DNA of 64,000 nucleotides, taken from positions 1,178,001-1,242,000 of the forward strand of contig OY101124.1 of the NCBI GenBank assembly GCA_956465555.1. Direction: 5' to 3'. Made by a program: the position numbers and the translations under genes. Under the pieces are notes generated by a model that did not search any database, was not told the origin of the DNA, and worked only from the letters and a program-made list of their open reading frames with translations. The DNA is from Nitzschia sp. pyKryTriq1 (lineage: Eukaryota > Bacillariophyta > Bacillariophyceae > Bacillariales > Bacillariaceae). Positions within the stretch are counted from its first letter, which is position 1. Each line of letters opens with the position of its first letter. Positions 19,216-28,339 of this stretch are shown one piece after another.

Positions 19216-21552
19216 ATGAATCGGACGAGAAAATGGCTACTGCCGAGTCTATTCGTCCTCTTTCCAGCTGGCATTGCAATTGCGCTTCAGTCCGAGTCGT
19301 CCTCGGCCCATCACCATCATCGATCAGCGCCATCATCGGTAGCTTCTACTACTGGATTTGAATTGGATGCTACAAGTACCGGTACCCAGTATCGATCGCT
19401 CTATGCCACTCATTGGGAAGATATCTTGGTATCCGAGTTTCAACACACAACAACTGAGCTTCAAGAGCAAAGAAGGCATTGGTCCCGCCAAAGATTGGAA
19501 CAAAGTGGAATCAGTCTCTTTGGAGCAGTGGCGGAACCAGACACGGAATTGTTTGGCGAAAAGGTGGTACGAATCATCATTGAGCGTCATTCTACTTCAG
19601 GACCCCTTCGCGACAAATTCTCTCGAGGAGATGTTCTGATTTTGACCCCCGATGTGCCCAACATTGATCCTATCCCTAGAGAATGCTTGGTGATGGATGT
19701 CGGCAAGGAATGGATGACTTTGGGGGTTGGTCCAACTTGGCCGCGTGGGCTTTGGGAATCGCGCAAACTAGTTGGGTTTTATCAAGTTCGATTGGATCGA
19801 GCAGCACCACAAACACCTCTAAAAGCCCAAAAGCGGGCCCTGCGGCGCTTAATGCAAGGTCGGGCTGGAGCTGCTGTAGAACTATTGGTCGATATCTTTC
19901 GAAATTCGACTGGTGTTGATGAATCTGCTTCTATGGTCCCATCTCGATTTATGGCATCTTCGCGGAACGATTCACAACTGGAAGAAAGTATCCGATTAGC
20001 GCTGGAGGAAGCTAAGACTCGGGCTCCGTTTCAACCGAACCAATCGCAAGAGGATGCGATTGTTTGGGCATTGAAGAGGCGTCTTTCCTTGATTCGTGGA
20101 CCGCCAGGGACAGGCAAGACCCGAGTGGCCGCCCTTTTAATCTCGGCGGCCTTGAAAATGATATCATCTGACAATCAAGGCATCAATTCTTCTCCGCCCA
20201 GAATCTTAGCAGTCACCCATAGCAATGGGGCGGCAGATGTTTTGCTCGAAGCCCTATTGCAAGTGGGCGTCCCGGCAGTTCGCTTGGGTCGTCCTGCTTC
20301 CGTGTCACCAAAAGTCCAGCATCGCACCGTAGCAGCCATTGCAGAGAAATTACCTCAAATGGTGGAACTACGAAGAATCATGGGTGATGCGAATATGGAT
20401 TCGCAAAGCCAGTCGGCGGCCGCCTTTGACTTTCGGCAAGGGATGATCGACATGCAAGAGTTGATTACTCTAACAGCTCCAGTAGTTGTGACGAGTTGTA
20501 TTGGGGCACATCAACTATTCACCTACGACGAGAAAGCGTCCACTACAACCGAAGAAAACAGTAAGCGTGTGCCATTCTCTATGGTAGTCCTCGACGAAGC
20601 TGCACAAACGACTGAACCAGCGCTTGTATGTGCGCTGGCGGCTGCCAAGGCCGAACAACTAGTCATGGTCGGTGATACACGCCAATTACCACCAACTATA
20701 ACGTCCATGGAATTGCGAGACACCTTGGGTGTTTCACCCATGGCTCGACTGGAAAAAGCAGGTGTTGGATTATTTACATTACAAACACAATATCGAATGC
20801 CACCTTCCTTACTGGAACATCCATCCAATTATTTCTACAAGGGAATGGTGGGTTGCGCCGATCAAATCATCCAGCTATCAAAAACACAAGCCCCTCCGGA
20901 AGGGTTTCCATGGCCCAATGCTACCCAACCGTTTGCTTTTATAAACGTGGGCAATGGGAATGCAGAAGTTGCACATAGTTTCGGTGGAAGGTCGAATCCA
21001 TCAGAGGCCAAGTTGGTGGTAGAAATTGTTTCCCAAATCCTAGACGCTGGAGATGTCGATGCCAGCAGAATCGCTGTGATAAGCCCCTACTCGAAGCAAG
21101 TCCAGTGGATTCGGACAGAGCTAGCAACTCGAAGTCGCAACCCCAAGTCTCATTCAATTCGAGTGGGTACTGTGGATTCTTTTCAGGGTCAAGAGACCGA
21201 CCTAGTATTGATTTCCACCGTTCGCTCCAACCCTCTTCAAGAATTGGGTTTTTTGCGGGACGCTCGTCGCCTTTGCGTAGCCATAACTCGAGCTCGTCGC
21301 GGCTTGATCGTCTTGGGGGACCGGTCCGTACTGAATAGTTGTCGCCACTGGGCTGCTCTTTTGCGATCATCGGATGATCGAAATTGTTCAATCGAAGCCA
21401 GCGACATGAAACGAAGCGCATGGACGGACTTGCCCATGATAAAAGAATCGGGTTTTGACGCCATGAATCTATTCGATGCCGACGATGACGAATTCTATGG
21501 GCTCTTTTCAACATCATCTCAATCCAACGATCTAGGCCAAGTGGAAAAGTAG
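19216..21552 (+). CDS. Superfamily 1 (UPF1/SMUBP2-like) helicase with N-terminal signal sequence
   Basis: 778 residues in one exon. The ATG at 19216 gives MNRTRKWLLPSLFVLFPAGI, a clear signal-peptide-like start; no earlier in-frame ATG exists. The SF1B motifs are complete and ordered: GPPGTGKT (~295-302), DEAA (~460-463), GDTRQLPP (~486), QYRMP (~525), VDSFQGQE (~653) and ITRARRG (~690). An upstream ~100-residue beta-rich segment and a basic helix (KAQKRALRRLMQGRAG) fit the accessory domain of IGHMBP2/SMUBP2-type enzymes, which unwind RNA or DNA 5' to 3' using ATP. A signal sequence on such a helicase suggests import into an organelle, perhaps the complex plastid; no classic ASAF cleavage site was seen, so the location is inference. 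Confidence 0.88.
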   Translation: MNRTRKWLLPSLFVLFPAGIAIALQSESSSAHHHHRSAPSSVASTTGFELDATSTGTQYRSLYATHWEDILVSEFQHTTTELQEQRRHWSRQRLEQSGISLFGAVAEPDTELFGEKVVRIIIERHSTSGPLRDKFSRGDVLILTPDVPNIDPIPRECLVMDVGKEWMTLGVGPTWPRGLWESRKLVGFYQVRLDRAAPQTPLKAQKRALRRLMQGRAGAAVELLVDIFRNSTGVDESASMVPSRFMASSRNDSQLEESIRLALEEAKTRAPFQPNQSQEDAIVWALKRRLSLIRGPPGTGKTRVAALLISAALKMISSDNQGINSSPPRILAVTHSNGAADVLLEALLQVGVPAVRLGRPASVSPKVQHRTVAAIAEKLPQMVELRRIMGDANMDSQSQSAAAFDFRQGMIDMQELITLTAPVVVTSCIGAHQLFTYDEKASTTTEENSKRVPFSMVVLDEAAQTTEPALVCALAAAKAEQLVMVGDTRQLPPTITSMELRDTLGVSPMARLEKAGVGLFTLQTQYRMPPSLLEHPSNYFYKGMVGCADQIIQLSKTQAPPEGFPWPNATQPFAFINVGNGNAEVAHSFGGRSNPSEAKLVVEIVSQILDAGDVDASRIAVISPYSKQVQWIRTELATRSRNPKSHSIRVGTVDSFQGQETDLVLISTVRSNPLQELGFLRDARRLCVAITRARRGLIVLGDRSVLNSCRHWAALLRSSDDRNCSIEASDMKRSAWTDLPMIKESGFDAMNLFDADDDEFYGLFSTSSQSNDLGQVEK

Positions 21553-21790
21553 CATATACACTATAGAGCCCTGCAAACAAATCGATCTATGTAGCCGCCG
21601 TACTCCTGAGGAGTGATGGTTTCCAATGAGAAGGATCTAAAATATAATCAGCAGTCATCCTTCGAGGTATTAGGCCAAGCAGTGCGTCCAGATTGGAGCC
21701 ATTCCGCCCCAGCAGACCTACAAAACCAATTATGGTGTCTTCGTTTCCGTCCATTGATATCGAAAGCTTGCTTCCGAGCCCCACTTCGAT

Positions 21791-22429
21791 CTAGTTCGCC
21801 TTACTGCTGTGTTCTCCTTCTTGACTTGTGTAAATATACCGCCATTGCCCAGCTATTCCGAGCCAGTATACAGTCATTTTCTGGGCTGGCAACTCCATTT
21901 GTGCTAGTATGAATGCCCCTTTGTAGGACGTGAGCTCGAGTTTTGAGCCAATTAAGACGGCGGACTCGGCTGTCACACTGGCTGCGGCCCTTGCCATCAT
22001 GCTTTCTAGGTATCCCTTTGGCTTGTCGGGATGATCGTCCGGGAGGTGGTGGCCACGAAGTACCCGTTTTAGCTCCTTTCGTGAATCGAAGGACTCTTTA
22101 GATGGGCACGTGTGCCACAAGTACATGTACAACACCGGCAACACCAATAGTAACGCTGTGAAGAACGTACTCGCTATTGCGCGGAACAATGTGAAGATTC
22201 CAATGATCATCAACGTCCATTTCGCCATTTCTTCGTTGCTAGCATTGTTGATCACTTCCCCTGCTTCTCTTGCCAATTCTGATGACGATTCGGACAAAAC
22301 ATTGCTGCGGCTGCTTCCTGTCAAACCTAAACCTCTCATCGCTGGAATCGTGGGAAGACCCGGCATTTGGATTGATGGCTGGCTTGACGATGGATCGTCG
22401 TTAGACTTAGTTTTGAAAGAATCAGCCAT
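21791..22429 (-). CDS. Unnamed membrane protein (family B), member 1
   Basis: 212 residues from the ATG at 22429 (MADSFKTK); the 30 codons upstream lack an ATG. One broad hydrophobic region (TLMIIGIFTLFRAIA, then FFTALLLVLPVLYMYLW) is followed by the conserved block TCPSKESFDSRKELKRVLRG, HLPDDHPDKPKGYLE and ARAAASVTAES. The protein at 28340-29194 repeats this block closely (TCPSVGSFDAKKELKRVLRG, HLPENDPNKPKGFLE, ARVTASVTAEI). Both end in an aromatic segment (YWLGIAGQWRYIY here). The N-terminus is Ser/Pro/Gly-rich and disordered. No known domain is recognised. The stretch after the membrane helices looks amphipathic and may face the cytosol. Confidence 0.75.
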   Translation of the reverse strand: MADSFKTKSNDDPSSSQPSIQMPGLPTIPAMRGLGLTGSSRSNVLSESSSELAREAGEVINNASNEEMAKWTLMIIGIFTLFRAIASTFFTALLLVLPVLYMYLWHTCPSKESFDSRKELKRVLRGHHLPDDHPDKPKGYLESMMARAAASVTAESAVLIGSKLELTSYKGAFILAQMELPAQKMTVYWLGIAGQWRYIYTSQEGEHSSKAN

Positions 22430-23174
22430 GGTTGAAGTACCACTCCTTTGATTCTGAAAGCGTGATGAGGTAACGTTTGTTCTTCGAGGGTGTTGTTGTG
22501 AAACAAAATTCAAATGCAAAATGCAGTCTTTCTTCTTGCTTCGTTCTTTATCGGGGTAACGGTATCATACTCATACACGTTCCGGTACCTGGTACTGGTA
22601 CAGCGCAGCAATACATAGCACGCTTCTCTTTATTCGTCGCGTTTACGACGCGTGACTTACGCGCACGACTCTAGCTCGAAAAGTCGGAGCAGTCGTCTCT
22701 ACCAATGATCCAGCTCTATTACTATAAGAATACGACCACTCTCTCTACTCTCTCTCTACTAGTAGAGTCAGTCTTTGCTACTAGCTAGTAGTATAGAGAG
22801 TCTACTCTCTACTCTCTAGAGAGGATCACAATGTAGGGAGTAGGGACTAGTAGCATACGAGTATAGACATCCACCAATGCACACCCAGAAACTGCTTTCT
22901 TTGGTGTCGTGCGGGCAGCAGCTTTTGAAAAGCCTGCTCGGATGAGGAGCCCAAGCAGTGATGTCCCTACTACTACCTTGCAATACTGTCCCACGATAGT
23001 TCAAACATGGTAGGTCGTCATCTATAGTAGATTATCGCTCTAAGCGTGTCACAAAATTGTACTGCTGGTCCAATGGGCCGTTCTGGTGCGCCTGCATACT
23101 ACTTCTTGGCAAGAGGAAGCGTTCGCATTGCTCCATCGTTTCCTGTGTATCAAAACTTTCTTTAAGCAGTTTCT
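22430..23174. other. Intergenic gap
   Basis: CTCT and CTAGTAG repeats dominate 22735-22835. No gene was recognised. Confidence 0.5.
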
Positions 23175-23756
23175 TCATCTCTTTTCAAAGCTATTGCTGC
23201 GCTGGGGCACCCCGAACAGCAAGCGACTGATGCGATTTCGGTTGCGGCGTGAGTTCACCATCGTTCGGCCAGCAGCCTTCTTGTTCCCACTGGTGTTGTT
23301 AGAACCCTGGACGATTTCGGTCTCGTTCTCATAGTCGGCATCTTTCTGTCCTTGCTTCAGGGCGGCTTCGACGTGAATACAATTCATCTCAATGTATCTT
23401 CTTCGGATGGCTTCGTCACTAAACTTTCCGACAGATTGCTGGTGGTCTTGTTCCATAAGGACCGCACAAATGCTGTCTAGACAAGCCACTCTCTTGGCAA
23501 CTGCTCCCTCCTGGGTTTGACATTCCAGGCCTCGCGTACATTCTTGAATAGAGGGGGCAAGCTTCGGTCTTCCGTAGCGAGTCCTTCGCTCAATGAGTGC
23601 CACTATCCGTTTGATTTCGTCGCGAAACTTGTCATATTCCTGTCTTTGGTACCAGATTTCTTCTCGCGGATAGTCCCCACGATGCGGAACCTCGTGCACT
23701 GTATAGTCTTTCTCAAGGGCAAATCGAGCTCGCTTTCGGTCAAAGGGCTGCTGCAT
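23175..23756 (-). CDS. Family A protein, member 3
   Basis: 193 residues from the ATG at 23756. The shared family block is complete: EIWYQRQEYDKFRDEIKRI, then TRGLECQ, KRVACLDSICAVLMEQDHQQ, SVGKFSDEAIRRRYIE and ALKQGQKDADYENE. It aligns with 7810-8451 across almost its whole length and lacks the YGYGDAAPD repeats of 17733-18641. The C-terminus is basic (RSRRNRNRISRLLFG-like), as in member 1. It has no membrane segment or catalytic signature. The close similarity of members 1 and 3 and their opposite orientations suggest a dispersed duplication. Confidence 0.75.
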   Translation of the reverse strand: MQQPFDRKRARFALEKDYTVHEVPHRGDYPREEIWYQRQEYDKFRDEIKRIVALIERRTRYGRPKLAPSIQECTRGLECQTQEGAVAKRVACLDSICAVLMEQDHQQSVGKFSDEAIRRRYIEMNCIHVEAALKQGQKDADYENETEIVQGSNNTSGNKKAAGRTMVNSRRNRNRISRLLFGVPQRSNSFEKR

Positions 23757-25116
23757 GATGGATAAGAGTAGGAAGAAGTGGACGGATAGATTGTTGTTCT
23801 AGCGGTATCTCTATGAAGCAGTGTGGTGTTTCCTTTTACTTCTCAGTTTAGAGACAACCTGAACCGGGCGGGAAGGTGGGGCAAGGGGCCCGCGTCGCGT
23901 GTCTTCCATCATCGTTCTCTGCTCTCTAGAGTAGTACTAGTAGTACGTGCTACTATTATCTATTATCTTCCGGCACTACTAGCAGGAACAAACGACGCAA
24001 CCCGTCTGGCGAAACCGGGAACAACACGAACTTTCATACGAATACCCTACCAGTGCGATACGAGTAGTAGTGTACCAGTACAGGTATGCAGGAGTGCTTG
24101 TGCGATCGTGGAAGCAGCTTTGCTTCCTTGAGGCTTATATAGCAGTTCATATCATTAATTAATTTCTGTGCAGTTTTAAAGCATGTTCTTTCGTTTATTG
24201 AAGAGTGCATGATCGATAGATGCATGTGGGCTGTTTTTTCAGCGTTGTTCCGAATGTAGAGAACCAAGTTCGGGCGGCCCCTAACTGTTGGAAGATACAT
24301 GCACAGTGCATGAATGAAGCCATAAATACCGGGGGGGGGGGGTAGTACTCGTGCATACCGGTACTGGTACTGGTACTGGTACTGTAGGTCGACGACGTCC
24401 ATCCAGCTAGCTCAACTTTTATCTGGAGTTCTCTCTCTCCAATAGAGAGCTCTGTCTACCGGTAGTAGAGTAGTAGTAGTAGTAGTAGTAGTAGAGACGA
24501 GAGTACCGAGTGCTTGCGTAAAGCCGACCTGCCAAAAGCCGGATGATCGTTGACGCGAGCAGACGTCAATGGACAACTACCGCTACAATGACAGCAAAGT
24601 CAAAACAACACACACGCACAGAGTAGCGAGAGTCCGCGGTCTATGTAGGCTCTCTCGCCAGATTATTCACTATTATGGTCGTGCTCTTTTTCTTTCCCAT
24701 GACAAACCTCGATAATAACTATTGAGGACGATAAAGGAAGGGTGCGTGGAGAGATTGGCAAGCAAAAGCAAGGTGACCGCAGCAAGTCTGCCGATACTGG
24801 CACTCACGTGATGTGTGGTGCTCGATAATCGATTTTGATACGTACGAATCGTCAGTCTTGGTTGCTTACTCACAAAGGAGCTTGTTTCGGCGAAAATTAG
24901 GTGGTACCTGGCACTACTAGCATGCCATCATAGTACAACCGGTATAGGTCGGAGTCCTGACGAACACAGGATTGTCGATGTCGTTGCTTATTCGAAATAA
25001 TATTCCTCCATCAGCGATCCAGCTAGCAGATAAGGGCCAGCGACTAAATCATCGATATTACATACTCCTATTCATTTTTGCAAAATGGATCAACCACCAC
25101 AATTAGCTGTTGCCGC
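23757..25116. other. Intergenic region with microsatellites
   Basis: No gene is supported. There is a run of 12-13 G near 24330-24343, a TACTGG hexamer array near 24358-24385, and a TAG trinucleotide array near 24465-24495. Several short frames have no recognisable content. Confidence 0.5.
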
Positions 25117-25953
25117 CTACAGTAGTTCAAGTTTTCGAAGCCTTGCGGTCTCCAGATGTTCTAGGGTGCGATGTTTGCTCCCATCCAGTTTCGAGAAGCT
25201 TGTTTGTAGGATTTGCAAGACGTCACCATGAGCAACGCATACAATCATATAGTTTTCGAGACTGTCATCCCAGTCGAGTACACACTCGGTCACCCGGTCC
25301 ATAACCGAATTCACCGATTCTACTCCGCACAGTGTGTGGGTCGGATCCACGACGTCATCTTTCCATACCTCATTGTAGTTGTCATCACTAGTTAGATCCC
25401 ATTCACCGAAACCTCGTTCTCGTAGCCTTGTTTCGATAATGACTTGTTCTTGATACAGCGGGATTTGGATTGACGAGCCACTAGTACTGTCGTTGTGATT
25501 CTGAATGGCAGCAGCCACGGCCTCGGCCGTTTCTTTAGCTCTAAGAAGATCCGAAGCAAGGAGACAAATCCCACTGAATCCTGAACCCTTTTCCTGCTCC
25601 GACAAGTAGCACGACACCACGTCACGACCAGCCGCCCGAGCTTGCTCCTGTCCTAGAGGGGATAATCCATACTGACTGCAAGCAACCTCTGGGTTTGAGG
25701 CAATGATTTTTGCGACATTGGCTTTCGATTGACCGTGGCGTAGTGCAAAGTAGTTGTTTTGGAGTCCTGCTTCATATTCCAGCAATCGGTTTGATTCTTT
25801 TAACAAGGAAGTGGAAGAGGAAAAGGTTCGAGGCGCCTTTTTTGCCAACCCCAAAAATGGGCAAAATCCATGGACTCCAATTGGCCGAGGGGTGTAAACG
25901 GCTGCACAATAAGCGAGCGCTATTCGACAAGTAGTCTTGGGTCTTAATAACAT
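25117..25953 (-). CDS. Histidine phosphatase (phosphoglycerate mutase-like) with possible organelle presequence
   Basis: 278 residues from the ATG at 25953 (MLLRPKTTCR); codons upstream have no ATG. The catalytic signature LRHGQSKAN (RHG at residues 72-74) and a second catalytic-type His in CVAHGD (~242) identify the histidine phosphatase branch. ASDLLRAKETAEAVA supplies the conserved Arg and helix, and RLRERGFGEWD fits the LxExxxGxWxG-type acid region. Such enzymes use a phospho-His intermediate to dephosphorylate metabolites or proteins; the substrate cannot be told here. The first ~55 residues are basic and Ser/Thr/Ala-rich with few acids, which would suit a mitochondrial transit peptide. 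It is divergent from canonical mutases. Confidence 0.82.
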   Translation of the reverse strand: MLLRPKTTCRIALAYCAAVYTPRPIGVHGFCPFLGLAKKAPRTFSSSTSLLKESNRLLEYEAGLQNNYFALRHGQSKANVAKIIASNPEVACSQYGLSPLGQEQARAAGRDVVSCYLSEQEKGSGFSGICLLASDLLRAKETAEAVAAAIQNHNDSTSGSSIQIPLYQEQVIIETRLRERGFGEWDLTSDDNYNEVWKDDVVDPTHTLCGVESVNSVMDRVTECVLDWDDSLENYMIVCVAHGDVLQILQTSFSKLDGSKHRTLEHLETARLRKLELL

Positions 25954-26391
25954 GGCGGGCGGGCAATATGTGAATCTAATAAAAGTTCTGAAGGGAATAC
26001 CGATAATAGGAACTTCACAGAGCTTTGAAGATTTTAAAAAAGTACTGTACAAGTACTATTGGTCTGAGCAAAGAGTTCCATATTGAAATGGCATGCGGCG
26101 GCATGATCCCAAAGTTGGAAGTTGGCGATGGGCCCAGACCGAGAAGACGCATCGCCCGTCGCTCATCTGCACTCTGAACAGTGCACAGCCAACACAATAT
26201 AAAACATGCGACGCACTACAGCTACATACATAGTATGATGTTTGCCAACGCAACAACGCAAGACGAAGGAATGCTGAGGTACTAATATAGGCCTAATGGG
26301 TACCAGATGGTACAGAGTACACACTACAAACCTGCATGGTACTGGTACGTACCACGAAATGCACCGGGCGGTACGGTTGGTAGTACAAGTA
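25954..26391. other. Gap left of the Copia element
   Basis: It holds GTACAAGTAC-type palindromes and no gene. The element's left LTR starts at 26392. Confidence 0.5.
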
Positions 26392-26711
26392 TGTTCGAAT
26401 AACTACATCGAACGTCCACGGAACGACGGACGGACGCGACCAGCGTTCACAATTACGCACGATCACGCACGACGCACGTCTCGATCACGACCCAGAGATT
26501 CTTTCTAAGACTATCGGAGACAGTCTATGATCCTCCAAGAAACTATAAGAAGTCCACAGACTTCTATCGAAATACATGTCAACGATTCAAGAAAATAGAA
26601 ATGAACCAAAGTTCATTTCATCAGTTAGAGCAAGAGCTCATTAATTTATGTTAGCGCACTTCGTTATCCCACAGTCAAATTAGTCCTTTAGCCCGAATCC
26701 CTGAGCCGCTA
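26392..26711 (+). repeat. Left LTR of the Copia element
   Basis: 320 bp, visually identical to 27768-28087. It should contain the element's promoter and polyadenylation signal, but neither could be pinpointed. The internal region starts at 26712 without a recognisable tRNA primer site. Confidence 0.92.
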
Positions 26712-26718
26712 GGGCGAA

Positions 26719-27738
26719 ATGATGTACGTCTTGTACACCGACGACAGCATTCTTGCCGGACCGAACAAAAGTGAGATTATGGAGACCGTTGAAGAAATGA
26801 AGAGAGTACTCGATATTACTATTGAAGGAACGCTATCGGATTTTCTCGGTGTGAACATCGATCGCCGCGACGACGGAACCATCAAATTATCGCAGCCACG
26901 TTTAATTCAACAAGTACTGGACGACCTCAGACTCAACGACGACAATGTCGCAACGAAGGAAACTCCGATGGCATCGAGCAAGCTGCTATCCCGACATCCC
27001 GATTCGAGACCTTTCGACAACCATTTCAACTACCGATCGGTCATCGGAAAGTTACATTATCTCGTCGCAGGCTCACGAAGTGAGATAGCCTACGCGACAC
27101 ATCAATGCGCACGCTTTGCGCAAGAGCCAAAAATGGAGCACGCAAAGGCTGTTAAGTGGATTGGACGCTACTTAAAGGCAACGAAAGGTGAGGGCACAAT
27201 TCTCAGACCCGACGCAACGAAATCACTGGAAGTCTACGTCGACGCGGACTTTGCGGGAAACTGGGATCCTGAACTTGCAGGCATAGACCGTTCAACCGCG
27301 CGGTCACGTCACGGGTACTACATATGCTACGCAGGAATGCCAATCGCGTACAAGTCACAACTACAACAAGAGATCGCACTCTCATCGACCGAAAGCGAAA
27401 TTACGGGACTATCATATGCGCTCCGAGAAGCCATTCCAATTATTAGCTTATTACGGGAAATGAAGAAGCGAGGTTTCGAAATAAACACTTCGCGCACCGA
27501 AGTGCACTGCAAGGTGTTTGAGGACAATTCCGGGGCTATCGAGATCGCACGATACCACAAGTTCCGCCCCCGAACCAAATTCCTCAACAACAAACTCTTC
27601 CACTTTAGAAGCTACGTCACGAAGGGTTGGATCTCAATCCATCCTATTGGTACCTACGACCAACCGGCAGACATACTGACCAAACCGCTGAACGAGCCGG
27701 ATTTCAAGCGTCACCGAAAGAGCATGAACGGATGGTAA
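26719..27738 (+). CDS. Copia polyprotein remnant: end of reverse transcriptase plus RNase H
   Basis: 339 residues, intact to the stop. It begins eight bases after the LTR with MMYVLYTDDSILAG, which contains the YxDD catalytic pair of reverse transcriptase. It continues through the RT thumb region (FLGVNIDRR, LIQQVLDDLRL), YRSVIGKLHYLVAGSRSEIA and the RNase H domain: VDADFAGNW, the SSTESEITGLSYALREAI block, FEDNSGAIEI and a final HYRTKFLN-like and DILTKPL region, all typical of Ty1/Copia. The fragment has no start-proximal RT domain, so it cannot be a working polymerase. The open frame may persist simply because the insertion is young. Whether it is transcribed from the LTR is unknown. Confidence 0.9.
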   Translation: MMYVLYTDDSILAGPNKSEIMETVEEMKRVLDITIEGTLSDFLGVNIDRRDDGTIKLSQPRLIQQVLDDLRLNDDNVATKETPMASSKLLSRHPDSRPFDNHFNYRSVIGKLHYLVAGSRSEIAYATHQCARFAQEPKMEHAKAVKWIGRYLKATKGEGTILRPDATKSLEVYVDADFAGNWDPELAGIDRSTARSRHGYYICYAGMPIAYKSQLQQEIALSSTESEITGLSYALREAIPIISLLREMKKRGFEINTSRTEVHCKVFEDNSGAIEIARYHKFRPRTKFLNNKLFHFRSYVTKGWISIHPIGTYDQPADILTKPLNEPDFKRHRKSMNGW

Positions 27739-27767
27739 TCAACTCACTGCCTACTCGCGAGAGGGAG

Positions 27768-28087
27768 TGTTCGAATAACTACATCGAACGTCCACGGAAC
27801 GACGGACGGACGCGACCAGCGTTCACAATTACGCACGATCACGCACGACGCACGTCTCGATCACGACCCAGAGATTCTTTCTAAGACTATCGGAGACAGT
27901 CTATGATCCTCCAAGAAACTATAAGAAGTCCACAGACTTCTATCGAAATACATGTCAACGATTCAAGAAAATAGAAATGAACCAAAGTTCATTTCATCAG
28001 TTAGAGCAAGAGCTCATTAATTTATGTTAGCGCACTTCGTTATCCCACAGTCAAATTAGTCCTTTAGCCCGAATCCCTGAGCCGCTA
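27768..28087 (+). repeat. Right LTR of the Copia element
   Basis: 320 bp, preceded by the polypurine tract GAGAGGGAG. Visually identical to the left LTR. Confidence 0.92.
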
Positions 28088-28339
28088 GCCACTGCCTAGA
28101 ACTCACGGATTTTAACACAAGTACGCTACTCCCAAATTTACTCCCAACAATGACAGCGCAAAGAGCGAAGAGCACGACTCCTCCTCCTCCTCCTCGCCTA
28201 CTAGAAGTAGCAATACAAAGAAAGCTTTGTTTCGTAACGACAGACCCTATCGTCTACTCTAGTAGTAGACATCAAGTAGTAGAATTGCCACCCGCATCAT
28301 AAGAGCATACCGGTACAGCACCAGGTACTTCGCACGAAT

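Larger units (their letters stand above)
26392..28087 (+). mobile_element. Internally deleted Ty1/Copia LTR retrotransposon
   Basis: Two 320-bp direct repeats (26392-26711 and 27768-28087) bracket 1056 bp of internal DNA. By eye I found no difference between the LTRs. They start TGTTCGAATAAC and end GAGCCGCTA. A purine-rich tract (GAGAGGGAG) sits directly before the right LTR, as expected for the plus-strand primer. The primer-binding site, gag, protease, integrase and most of the reverse transcriptase are gone: the left LTR joins straight to the catalytic YTDD region. Flanks AAGTA and GCCAC do not match, so no target-site duplication is visible. The identical LTRs imply a recent insertion or recent gene conversion. 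Confidence 0.9.

Noticed and set aside
26392-28087. Considered an intact autonomous Copia element
   Set aside because: Only the tail of the reverse transcriptase and RNase H are present; gag, protease, integrase and primer site are missing.
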